Of a stretch of DNA of 64,000 nucleotides, positions 42,049 to 50,363 are shown piece after piece. Origin of the DNA: Hoeflea_A sp963921345 (GTDB lineage Bacteria > Pseudomonadota > Alphaproteobacteria > Rhizobiales > Rhizobiaceae). Position 1 is the first letter of the stretch; each line of letters begins with the position of its first letter. A program made the translations under genes and the position numbers. A model generated the notes under the pieces. That model worked only from the letters and a program-made list of their open reading frames with translations. It had not been told where the DNA came from and did no database searches. The stretch is from positions 2,542,001-2,606,000 of the forward strand of contig CAWUFE020000007.1 of NCBI GenBank assembly GCA_963921345.3. Reading direction: 5' to 3'.

Positions 42049-43119
42049 TTACACTCCTCCCGTGCTGTCATGATTGTGTTGTGCGCCGCCGAGCGCGGCG
42101 GATCGTTCGTGAAGCTGCTGCTCAGGCTCCCTGGCCTGGCGCACCTGGCGCCGCCGGCGCAGGAAGTTTCGCGCACCGCCGAGCCAGACGGCGCAGATCA
42201 GAATGAGTCCGCTGACCATTCCCTGCCAGAACGAGGAGACCTCGCTCAGGGTCAGTCCGTTCTGCAGGACACCGAGAAACAGCACCCCGATCATGGTGCC
42301 GAAAACACCGCCCTCGCCGCCGGAAAACGCGGTGCCGCCGATCAGTACGGCCGCCAGCACCGTCAGCAGCAGCGTCGGATCGACATCGGGCGATGCCGCC
42401 GTCAGGCGTCCAACCTGGACGACGCTGGCGATGCCGACCGCCAGACCCGCGACCGCATAGACGAAGACCAGCTCACGCCGGATGCTGATGCCGCTCAGGC
42501 GCGCGGCTTCGGCATTGGAACCGATGGCGAAGATCGCCCTCCCGAACGCCGTGTAGCGCAATACGCCTCCGGCGAGCAGAAGCAGCGCTATGTCGAGAAA
42601 AAGAAGATTCGGGATTGGTCCGACCTGACCGTTGACGAAGGCGTTCAACGGCATGAATGCGGGCTTGGTGAACAGGCTCAGCGTATTGCCGTCGGTGACG
42701 ATCAGCGCAAAGCTCTGAAAGATCGACAGGGTCCCGAGCGTCACCACGAAGAACGATATCTTGAACCAGCTGATCAGAACGCCGTTGATCGCGCCGAGGA
42801 AGATCCCGAACCCGCAGGTGAGGACGATTGCCGACAGGATTCCGAGGTCGGCCCTGACCAGCAGGCCGAAAATCATGGCGCATGCCGCCGTCGCGCTGGC
42901 GACGGAAAGATCGACACCGGCCGATATGACCACGTAGGTGGCACCCAGTGCGAGGATGAACACCACACTGTTGGACTTCACGATGTTCATCAGGTTCGCC
43001 CAGCCCAGGAATACGGGCTGGTTCCACGCGAGGTAGATCGAGACGATGATCAGCCCGGCCAGGGCTCCGGCGTAGCGGCTCAATGCCACGCGCTCGAAGA
43101 ATGACGACATGGTATTCAA
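42049..43119 (-). CDS. Sugar-type ABC transporter permease (RbsC-like)
   Basis: A 356-residue membrane protein with about nine to ten hydrophobic segments. Family segments are ALGATYVVISAGVDLSVAS, ISWFKISFFVVTLGTLSIFQ, the coupling loop IFAIGSNAEAARLSGISIRR, and LTVLAAVLIGGTAFSGGEGG. The C-terminal ~30 residues are hydrophilic and His/Gln-rich. Starts four bases inside the ATPase gene. Confidence 0.93.
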   Translation of the reverse strand: MNTMSSFFERVALSRYAGALAGLIIVSIYLAWNQPVFLGWANLMNIVKSNSVVFILALGATYVVISAGVDLSVASATAACAMIFGLLVRADLGILSAIVLTCGFGIFLGAINGVLISWFKISFFVVTLGTLSIFQSFALIVTDGNTLSLFTKPAFMPLNAFVNGQVGPIPNLLFLDIALLLLAGGVLRYTAFGRAIFAIGSNAEAARLSGISIRRELVFVYAVAGLAVGIASVVQVGRLTAASPDVDPTLLLTVLAAVLIGGTAFSGGEGGVFGTMIGVLFLGVLQNGLTLSEVSSFWQGMVSGLILICAVWLGGARNFLRRRRQVRQAREPEQQLHERSAALGGAQHNHDSTGGV

Positions 43120-44651
43120 TTCAGCACCTGATGTGTGGTTGATTCGTCCAGGCCGGCGGACCCGGTAACGGCCAGGTGAGCAATCGTTTCCTCATCGGCC
43201 TGGTCGGCGGGTATCTGGGCACACAGCCCGCCCTCGTGAAACACGGCGATGCGGTCCGATATGCCGAGCAGTTCCTGCAGCTCGGAAGAAATCACGATCA
43301 CCGCCGTCCCGGTCTGAGCCGCCTGATGCAGCATGCGGTAGATTTCGCTCTTGGCGCCGATGTCGATGCCGCGGGTCGGCTCGCTCAGCACGAGCACGTT
43401 GGGCATATCCACAAAGATGCGTCCGAGGACAATCTTCTGCTGGTTGCCGCCCGACAGCGTCGTCACCTGGTCCGCCGGCGAGCGGGTCACGACGCGATAG
43501 GTCTCGATGGCTCCGGAGACTTTGGCCCGCTCGCGCCTCGTATTGATGACGCCAAGCCTGGACAGACGGCGGAGCCAGTAAATCGAGAAATTCTCGGCGA
43601 CGCTGCGCGTCAGAAACAGCGCCGCGCTCTTGCGATCGTCCGGGACATAACCGATGCCGGCCTCGCGTATCATGCGCGGGTTTCCGAGCGGGACGGATTT
43701 GCCAGCGACGCGAACCGACCCGGTCGCCGCAACGGCACCGCCGAGAACCTTGCCGAACTCCGTCTTGCCGGAGCCGACCAGACCGGCAATTCCCAAAATC
43801 TCGCCGCGATGGACCTGCAGCGAGGTCGGCTTCAGCATGCCCATCGGCGTGTGGACGTCCTGAACGTCCAGCACCGGATCGCCGATGGCGATCGGCCGCT
43901 TGCCGTAATAGTCCTTGATTTCCCGGCCGACCATCAGCTGCACCAGCCGCGCCTCGGGCGTGTTTTCCAATTGCACCGTATCGACACGATGACCGTCGCG
44001 CAGGACCGTCGACACGGAGGCGGCACGATAAATCTCGGACATCTTGTGGGTGATCATCAAAATCGCAACGCCGGCCGCGCGTTCGGTTTCGACCAATTGC
44101 ATCAGCCGGTCGGTGGCGGCCTCCGAAAGCGAACTTGTCGCCTCGTCCAGGATCAGCAGCCGGGCCTGCATCGACAATGCCCGGGCGATCTCGATTTCCT
44201 GACGCAGCTCCACATTGAGGTCCGAAACAATCGCCAGGGGGTCGACATGCACACCCAGCCGCTCGAGGACCTGTGACGCGTTCCGCGTCAGCCTTCTCCA
44301 GTCGATCGTGCCAAGGGATGATTTCGGCAATCGGCCCAGAAAAATGTTCTCCGCCACCGTCAGCGACGTGGCCAGGGTCAGTTCCTGGCTGATCATGGCG
44401 ATGCCGAGATCGAGCGCGTCGCGCGGACCGCGCAACACCGTTTCCCGGCCATCAAAGACGATGCGTCCGGCATCCGGCTGCATCACCCCGGCGGCGATGC
44501 GCGAAAGCGTGGATTTGCCCGAGCCGTTCTCTCCCGTCAGCGCATGCACCTCTCCCGCGCGCAACGACAGGGAGACATTGTGCAGCGCACGAACGCCCGG
44601 AAACTCCTTGACGATGCCCTCGAGGCGCAGAATTTCGTGACCGGGCTCCAT
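43116..44651 (-). CDS. Sugar-type ABC transporter double ATPase (RbsA-like)
   Basis: A 511-residue protein with two ABC domains. The N-terminal half has Walker A GENGSGKSTLSRIAAG near residue 40 and Walker B ARLLILDEATSSLSEAA near 165. The C-terminal half has a degenerate Walker A, GLVGSGKTEFGKVLGG, near 290, and an intact signature LSGGNQQKIVLGRI near 400, followed by VLVLSEPTRGIDIGAKSEIY. This is the usual RbsA/MglA design. First gene of the operon; divergent from the AraC regulator. Confidence 0.94.
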   Translation of the reverse strand: MEPGHEILRLEGIVKEFPGVRALHNVSLSLRAGEVHALTGENGSGKSTLSRIAAGVMQPDAGRIVFDGRETVLRGPRDALDLGIAMISQELTLATSLTVAENIFLGRLPKSSLGTIDWRRLTRNASQVLERLGVHVDPLAIVSDLNVELRQEIEIARALSMQARLLILDEATSSLSEAATDRLMQLVETERAAGVAILMITHKMSEIYRAASVSTVLRDGHRVDTVQLENTPEARLVQLMVGREIKDYYGKRPIAIGDPVLDVQDVHTPMGMLKPTSLQVHRGEILGIAGLVGSGKTEFGKVLGGAVAATGSVRVAGKSVPLGNPRMIREAGIGYVPDDRKSAALFLTRSVAENFSIYWLRRLSRLGVINTRRERAKVSGAIETYRVVTRSPADQVTTLSGGNQQKIVLGRIFVDMPNVLVLSEPTRGIDIGAKSEIYRMLHQAAQTGTAVIVISSELQELLGISDRIAVFHEGGLCAQIPADQADEETIAHLAVTGSAGLDESTTHQVLN

Positions 44652-44970
44652 TCAGCCTTTCCTTTCCGGGAAAACCGACCGTCCCGGACGCTGTATCATT
44701 TTACCTTCGCCGTTCACCCGGAAGCCTTCCAAGTCGCGGGGGTCAGGACGGGACACAAATGACATGGAATAGCCGGTGCGAATATCACATTTGTGCAGGA
44801 CTATTCTGCACAAAAGGGCTGCAACAGACGGCAGCCGGGCCCTGGCGAGGATCGCCGATTTCAGTCGGAAGGCTTCGGCCTTTCCCGGTCGACTCGCAAG
44901 AAAACGGCATAAAAATCAGACCTTTCCGGCCGCTGTTGAAGCCCGGCGGCGTTTGCTCCATTATCGTTCG
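44652..44970. promoter_or_regulatory. Divergent control region, ABC/ALDH/GMC operon and AraC gene
   Basis: This 319-bp gap contains two overlapping perfect 8-bp inverted repeats: CACAAATG (44754-44761) with CATTTGTG (44788-44795), and TTGTGCAG (44791-44798) with CTGCACAA (44806-44813). They share bases 44791-44795. This layout suits an AraC-type activator with more than one binding site or a looping mechanism. The rest shows nothing I can name. Confidence 0.6.
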
Positions 44971-46044
44971 ATGGGAAATGCCAGGGAGGAACCCATAGCA
45001 GCGCCGCAAATATTGCCGGCGGAGAGCAACGGCTTTGCAGGCTACCAGCCAGCCGGGTGCGGCGCGTTGGATTCGCCCTACACACACTTCAATTCCACCC
45101 GTTCGACGACGACCGATCACGCAATTCTGCACATGGCCCGCGAACTGACGCCGCACCACCTCAATCTGCGCGGCAGACGGCCGACGCTGTGCTTTCGTCA
45201 CGATCGCGCCGCCATCGATCAGCTGACGTTGCATTATACCCAATACCGCACAAACGCGGATCGAGTGGAGATCGTCGCACCGGAACTGGGTGAGGATCTG
45301 CTGGTGAAACTGCCGATTTCCGGAAAGGCGGAAGTCGTGCAGGGAAACAGCGCCCAATCGCTGCAATCGGGAGATATTTACATCGCCCGGCCAAGCATGC
45401 CCTACCGCATAGCCATGTCCGGCGACTATTCGCAGTTGACGCTTCAGGTCAACAGCACGGTCCTGAAGAAGACGCTCGACGAGAGGTTGGGCCGTCGAGC
45501 CAACGAAGCCATCCATTTCGACAGGACTGCAACCGGTCAGCCGGGAGCGGCCCGTGTCCTCTCGGGTCTCATCGGCACAATCTGCAATGAGCTCAACTCA
45601 GGCGACAGCATGCTGAAGGAACAGTCCGTCCAGCGCACCTTCCAGGACGCCCTGGTTTCGATGCTGCTGAACCTGCCGCACAATTTCACCGACCGGCTGC
45701 AACCCTGCGAGAGCCCCGCCGCGCCCTATTACGTCAAGCGCACCGAGGAGTTCATGCGCGAAAACCTCATGGCGGATATCGGCATGGACGACCTGGTACG
45801 CACGGCCGGCGTCAGCCGCCGATCGCTCTATGCAGGTTTTCGCCGTTTCAGGGGAACATCGCCGATGACGCTGCTGAAAAACCTGAGGCTCGACGCGGCC
45901 TATGACGACCTGTTGCAAACAGACGACCGCACGGTCACCCAGGTCGCGACGGGGTACGGTTTCTTTCACCTGAGCAAGTTCTCAAGCGATTTCAGGAAAC
46001 GCTTCGGACGCTTGCCGTCCGACGTTCTTCGCCGCTCGCAATAG
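44971..46044 (+). CDS. AraC-family transcriptional regulator
   Basis: A 357-residue regulator (counted from ATG 44971). The N-terminal ~200 residues are a cupin-like ligand-binding domain of the AraC_binding_2 kind (PISGKAEVVQGNSAQSLQSG, DIYIARPSMPYRI). The C-terminal double helix-turn-helix covers about 255-355, with MADIGMDDLVRTAGVSRRSL, GFRRFRGTSPMTLLKNLRLD and GYGFFHLSKFSSDFRKRFG. The start is uncertain: 44971 has no clear ribosome-binding site, while a GGGAGG at 44984 is followed by no ATG. Divergent from the ABC/ALDH/GMC operon and the likely controller of it. Confidence 0.85.
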   Translation: MGNAREEPIAAPQILPAESNGFAGYQPAGCGALDSPYTHFNSTRSTTTDHAILHMARELTPHHLNLRGRRPTLCFRHDRAAIDQLTLHYTQYRTNADRVEIVAPELGEDLLVKLPISGKAEVVQGNSAQSLQSGDIYIARPSMPYRIAMSGDYSQLTLQVNSTVLKKTLDERLGRRANEAIHFDRTATGQPGAARVLSGLIGTICNELNSGDSMLKEQSVQRTFQDALVSMLLNLPHNFTDRLQPCESPAAPYYVKRTEEFMRENLMADIGMDDLVRTAGVSRRSLYAGFRRFRGTSPMTLLKNLRLDAAYDDLLQTDDRTVTQVATGYGFFHLSKFSSDFRKRFGRLPSDVLRRSQ

Positions 46045-46147
46045 GGTGCAAGGCACGGCCGATCGCGAAATCCAAAGCCACCTTATGCAGGTGGCCATGG
46101 CAAACAGCCGGGTCTCTTATTTACTTGTGGCCGACCGGCAATTAATT

Positions 46148-46936
46148 CTACAAGTTGTTCCCCGACAGAATCTTTTCGAATTTTTGCAATTTCGCCGCAT
46201 TGTATTCGTACAGTTTTCCAACCATTTTGTTAAATTTCAAATCCATTTCTGCCATGCTTGTGTAGGAGATTACATCTCTGTTTCCAACAATACTATTATA
46301 TAAATCCTGCTCTGGAAGCTTCTTCCCAACTCCTTCTGTCAGAATTTTTTCTACAACTTTATGAACTTCGATCTTTTTATTTCCGATTTCGTTGTTATAT
46401 TCTCCAAAGATCGATAAATCTCCAGCAGACTCTGCTCCATGTGTATAAAACATTTGCGCCAACTTCACATGAAATTCGGCAACTTTCTTTGAATGAACTG
46501 CCGACGTCTCGATGTTTTGTTCATGCAATTTTTTTTGCGATTCTTCCATATGCTTCAGCAATCTCGAAAATCGCTCATCTCCTTCATTTCCAAATATATA
46601 TTCTGGCTTTCGTGTCTTCATATACTCGTAATAGTGGAATGACACTTCATTTGATCTGCTCTCGATCAAAGATAATCTAAATTGATAGAACTTTTCGTGA
46701 AGTACCGCGACATCGTCCAACCTCTTATAATATCTATCTCGCTCTATCTTGAACGCTTCCTTTTTTTGCCAAGCATCAAATTCCTGAGAGATCCTGTAGG
46801 AAGTAATTACCGATGTCACCAACCCCGTGAATACAGCAGTACAAAGAGCCGTTACGATGGGAGAAACCCACACTCGGTTCTGCCTCGGCTTTTTTTGGCT
46901 CGTTGAAATTGGTGGGATTTTTCTCCCATATTGCAT
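46148..46936 (-). CDS. Membrane-anchored orphan protein in an AT-rich island
   Basis: A 262-residue protein I do not recognise. Basic N-terminal tail (~25 residues), one transmembrane segment at about 26-45 (SPIVTALCTAVFTGLVTSVI), then a largely helical, charged domain rich in Lys, Glu, Tyr and Phe (AWQKKEAFKIERDRYYKR; KKLHEQNIETSAVHSKKVAE), likely coiled coil. The gene is strikingly AT-rich, with AAA, TAT and TTT codons unlike its neighbours, which points to recent acquisition. It has no operon partner. ATG 46936 follows an in-frame GTG at 46939; neither has a good ribosome-binding site. Confidence 0.7.
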   Translation of the reverse strand: MQYGRKIPPISTSQKKPRQNRVWVSPIVTALCTAVFTGLVTSVITSYRISQEFDAWQKKEAFKIERDRYYKRLDDVAVLHEKFYQFRLSLIESRSNEVSFHYYEYMKTRKPEYIFGNEGDERFSRLLKHMEESQKKLHEQNIETSAVHSKKVAEFHVKLAQMFYTHGAESAGDLSIFGEYNNEIGNKKIEVHKVVEKILTEGVGKKLPEQDLYNSIVGNRDVISYTSMAEMDLKFNKMVGKLYEYNAAKLQKFEKILSGNNL

Positions 46937-47251
46937 CACGCAACACCTTTATTTCTCAGCATTTACCAAGCAGATTGCGTATTAATGAGTTGCTTTTTGC
47001 AAAGCGAAATTTTCTATCTTCTTATATTTTCCGTTTGCAGTTAAGCATCGTCGAAGATTTTTATCAATTCCATAAATGCAAGCAAATGCGCCTGAAGAAA
47101 AGCCCATCTCACCAAACATCGCGCCCTACAACATAAAACTGATAATGCTGTTGTGCCCCGGATGCGAGCTCGGTAGGCAACCGGACCTACCCTGGCCAAA
47201 CAAGCGGCGGTGTTATCAGCTTAAGTAGTATTCCGACAGCCAATATCGGAT
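46937..47251. other. AT-rich non-coding stretch upstream of the orphan gene
   Basis: These 315 bp are AT-rich up to about 47130 and then return to the usual composition. I see no gene, integrase or attachment repeat. A modest inverted repeat, GGTAGG (47172-47177) with CCTACC (47186-47191), lies downstream of the M20 stop and could be a weak terminator for the TRAP-M20 operon. Confidence 0.5.
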
Positions 47252-48403
47252 TCACTCGCACATCCACGCCGCGACTTTCTTCAAAAGCGCGTTTCCGGCT
47301 TCGAGCTGATCGATCGTGACGAACTCGTCGGCTTTGTGGGCCTGTGCGATACTCCCCGGTCCGCAAACGATCACCGACATGCCTGCCCACTGATAGAACC
47401 CGGCCTCCGTGCCGTACGAAACGGCGCCCTGCCGGCTGCTTCCGGTCAGGCTCATGATTTTTGTGATGGCGTCATGGTTCTCTTGCCGTAAGGCCGGCAC
47501 CTGCGCCCAGCAATTCAGCTCTATTTCCGCCGCGGGATGGGTTCGACGCAGTTGCGGGAGCAGCTCGCGATCGATGTGGGATCTGATATCCTTCAATATC
47601 GCATCCGTCGGAACGTCCGGAAGAGCCCGGAACTCCCAGTCGATCCGGCATCGATTGGCTACGAAGCTGGTCGCGATGCCTCCGTCAATGCGGCCGACAT
47701 TGTAGGTGCAGTGCGGCGGATCGAAGCGATCGTCCCGGGAAAACCTGGATTGCAATTCGCGAAAGTAATCATCGAGGAACGCGACCAGTTTGCCTGCCGC
47801 GACCGTCGCGCTGGCGCCCAGGCCAGGCGAACTCGAATGTGCTTCCTTTCCGACGATCCGCGTGCTGAACAGGTGCATGCTTTTGTGGCTGGTCACGGCT
47901 TCCAGGTTTGTCGGTTCGCCGATAATCGCCATGCCCGGCTTCTCGCAGGTCCTTTCGATATGTTCGATCAGGGCCGGCACGCCGAGACAGCCGGTCTCTT
48001 CGTCATGGGAGAACGCCAGGAATATGGGCCGCCGCAACGGCAAAGCGGAAAACCAGGGCGCCAATCCGGTTGCCAACGCCACGAAGCCTTTCATATCGGC
48101 CGTGCCTCGACCGAACAGACGCCCTGCGTCCTCGGTCACTGCAAAGGGTTCGTACCGCCAATCCTGACCCTTTGCCGTCACGACATCCGTGTGCCCCGAC
48201 AACACGATACCGCCCGGAACCGACGGTCCGATCCTCGCCAGCAGGTTGGCCTTGTCGGTGCCTTGCGAGGGCAGCACGTCAACCGCGATGTTGCGACGCT
48301 CCAGCAGATCGGCAAGCCAATCGACCAATGGTCGGTTCGACCGATCCGGTGTCGTTTCAAATCCGACCAGTTTTTCAAGAATGCCGCGATATCCGGTTTC
48401 CAT
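47252..48403 (-). CDS. M20-family N-acyl-amino-acid deacylase (ArgE-like)
   Basis: A 383-residue zinc peptidase-family enzyme. The metal His is in VLSGHTDVVTAKGQDW near residue 75, the bridging Asp in GRGTADMKGFVALA near 105, and the catalytic Glu pair in FSHDEETGCLGV near 140. The dimerisation lid is in the middle, and the last metal His is in GSIAQAHKADEFVT near 355. It most resembles acetylornithine deacetylases. Being the last gene of a TRAP operon, it more likely hydrolyses an imported N-acyl amino acid than serves arginine synthesis, though that is inferred. Confidence 0.88.
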   Translation of the reverse strand: METGYRGILEKLVGFETTPDRSNRPLVDWLADLLERRNIAVDVLPSQGTDKANLLARIGPSVPGGIVLSGHTDVVTAKGQDWRYEPFAVTEDAGRLFGRGTADMKGFVALATGLAPWFSALPLRRPIFLAFSHDEETGCLGVPALIEHIERTCEKPGMAIIGEPTNLEAVTSHKSMHLFSTRIVGKEAHSSSPGLGASATVAAGKLVAFLDDYFRELQSRFSRDDRFDPPHCTYNVGRIDGGIATSFVANRCRIDWEFRALPDVPTDAILKDIRSHIDRELLPQLRRTHPAAEIELNCWAQVPALRQENHDAITKIMSLTGSSRQGAVSYGTEAGFYQWAGMSVIVCGPGSIAQAHKADEFVTIDQLEAGNALLKKVAAWMCE

Positions 48404-48429
48404 AACCGCGCCTTCCCGACCCGCCGCCG

Positions 48430-49722
48430 TCAGCGCGCGGTGGAAACCAGATCAGGCAGCCAAAGCGCCACTTGCGGGAACGCGATCAGCACCACCACCG
48501 TCAACGCCATGGCAACGACAAACGGAAACGAGCCGATGGCCACGTCGTTGAACCGGATATCGTTTCGAATGCCCTGGATGACGTACAGATTGATCCCGAT
48601 CGGCGGCGTGATGAGCGCCATTTCCAGCAAGACCATCAACAGGATCCCGAACCAGATCGGATCGTACCCCAGGGCGATGATGATCGGCGCTATCAGCGGG
48701 ACGGTGGTCAGCATCATCGAGAACGTCTCGAGAAAGCAGCCCAGCACGATGTAGAACACGACGATAGCGATGATCATCTGCAGCGGCGTGAGGCCGAGGC
48801 TCTCGATGAACTGGGTCAGTTCACGGGTCAGGCCGATCGCGGCAAGGACGAAGTTCAGATACACCGCCGCCAGGATGATCAGCATGATGACGCCGGTGGT
48901 TCGCATGGTGGACAGCAGCGCGTCCTTCAGCATGTCGACCGACAACATCCCGGTCCAGACCGACAGCACCAGCGCGCCGATGACACCGAGTGCGGCGGCT
49001 TCCGTCGGCGTCGCCAGCCCCGCATAGATCGAGCCGATGACGAGCAGGAACAAAAACAGCGGCGGCAGCAGATCGACCAGGGATTGCAAGCGGGCGCGCC
49101 AGGAACTGCGGACGGGTTCGCCACCGAAGTCCGGGCGAACGAGGCATGCGACGAGCACGGTCCCCATGAAAAGAAGGGCAAGCAGGATGCCGGGCACAAA
49201 TCCGGCAAGATAGAGTTTGGGGACGGATGTGTTCGTCAGCAGCCCGTAAACGATGAGATTGATCGACGGCGGGATCAGGATGCCGAGCGTGCCGCCGCTT
49301 GCGAGCGTACCCAAAAACAGGCGTCTATTGTAGCCGTGACGTTCGCATTCGGGCATCGCAACCGTGCCCAGCGTCGCCGCAGTCGCCACGCTCGAGCCCG
49401 ACGTTGCAGCGAACATCGCGCAACTGCCGACATTGGTGTGCATCAGCCCTCCCGGCAACCACGACAGCCAGTGCCCCAGGGCGTCATACATGCGCTTGGC
49501 AATGCCCGCCCGCAAAACCAGTTCTCCGAGCAGCACGAACATCGGGACGGCGACGATCAGGAAATCGTTGCTGCTTCGCCAGAGAATCTCTCCGAGAGCG
49601 CGATCGAGCGCGACCGGCGAATAGACCAGTCCCAGTCCGACGCCCAACAGTCCCAGTGCCGCCCCGATCGGAATGGCCAGGGCAATCATGACGATGAGGG
49701 CGATTGCGGTAACAGCAAGCAT
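48430..49722 (-). CDS. TRAP transporter large permease (DctM-like)
   Basis: A 430-residue membrane protein with about twelve hydrophobic segments, the DctM length. Family segments are VPMFVLLGELVLRAGIAKRM, LMHTNVGSCAMFAATSGSS, GTLGILIPPSINLIVYGLLT and LEMALITPPIGINLYVIQGI. The start is ATG 49722; the frame is open further upstream only across the small permease gene. It exchanges the substrate with the Na+ gradient together with DctQ and DctP components. Confidence 0.94.
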   Translation of the reverse strand: MLAVTAIALIVMIALAIPIGAALGLLGVGLGLVYSPVALDRALGEILWRSSNDFLIVAVPMFVLLGELVLRAGIAKRMYDALGHWLSWLPGGLMHTNVGSCAMFAATSGSSVATAATLGTVAMPECERHGYNRRLFLGTLASGGTLGILIPPSINLIVYGLLTNTSVPKLYLAGFVPGILLALLFMGTVLVACLVRPDFGGEPVRSSWRARLQSLVDLLPPLFLFLLVIGSIYAGLATPTEAAALGVIGALVLSVWTGMLSVDMLKDALLSTMRTTGVIMLIILAAVYLNFVLAAIGLTRELTQFIESLGLTPLQMIIAIVVFYIVLGCFLETFSMMLTTVPLIAPIIIALGYDPIWFGILLMVLLEMALITPPIGINLYVIQGIRNDIRFNDVAIGSFPFVVAMALTVVVLIAFPQVALWLPDLVSTAR

Positions 49723-49741
49723 GGAGCGATCCTGGGCTGGT

Positions 49742-50308
49742 CTAGGCCGGTGAACTGCCAGACGGATCTGTCGCTTGATCCCGGGTTCCCGCGATCTCAC
49801 GCACCTTTTGCAGGTCACCCGACAAAAGGGCGGCAAAACTGCGCAGTGCCGTGAGAAGAAAAGCGAACGTGAAAAACGCCAGGCCGGAAAACCAGAGCGT
49901 TTGCGGGTACACCTGGGGAAGGCTGAGCGGTCCGACCGAACGGGAATTACGCTCGATCGTTTCAAACAGCACGAGCCCGCCGCGGTAGGTCAAAATCAGA
50001 GCAAATCCGCCGATGGCCAGCAGGCCGACGCAATCCAGAACCGCTCGCGTTCTCGGAGACATCAGCCGATAGGCCGTATCGACGCGGATGTTGTGTTTTC
50101 CCAGCAGACAATAGGGCAGCGCCCAGGCCGTTCCGATCGCCAGTGCGTATCCCGACAATTCGTCGGCACCGCCAAGCGTGTACCCGGCCAGGCTGCGCAG
50201 CACGACGTCCACGAAAACGACGATGGCCGCGCTCAGAACCATCAGACCGGCCAAGATCGCCATGATCCTGGAGAACGAAAAGACTTTCTCGGCAAGGGAA
50301 TCGAGCAT
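49742..50308 (-). CDS. TRAP transporter small permease (DctQ-like)
   Basis: A 188-residue protein with four hydrophobic segments and the DctQ pattern: SAAIVVFVDVVLRSLAGYTL, ELSGYALAIGTAWALPYCLL and HNIRVDTAYRLMSPRTRAVL. The last ~25 residues are a hydrophilic tail. It lies between the binding protein and DctM genes in the usual P-Q-M order. Confidence 0.93.
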   Translation of the reverse strand: MLDSLAEKVFSFSRIMAILAGLMVLSAAIVVFVDVVLRSLAGYTLGGADELSGYALAIGTAWALPYCLLGKHNIRVDTAYRLMSPRTRAVLDCVGLLAIGGFALILTYRGGLVLFETIERNSRSVGPLSLPQVYPQTLWFSGLAFFTFAFLLTALRSFAALLSGDLQKVREIAGTRDQATDPSGSSPA

Positions 50309-50325
50309 CCTACCACCCAGAGTTG

Positions 50326-50350
50326 GAGCCGCCGGCTAACGGCGGCTCCT
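50326..50350 (-). promoter_or_regulatory. Hairpin between TRAP binding protein and small permease genes
   Basis: GGAGCCGCCG and CGGCGGCTCC form a perfect 10-bp stem with a GCTAA loop, 13 bases after the binding-protein stop. It lacks a U-run. Likely mRNA stabiliser or partial terminator that raises binding-protein over permease expression. Confidence 0.7.
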
Positions 50351-50363
50351 CTGCGTCCACCCG

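Noticed and set aside
46046..47251. Prophage or integrative element at the AT-rich island
   Set aside because: There is no integrase, tRNA, direct-repeat attachment pair or other mobile gene; only composition suggests transfer.
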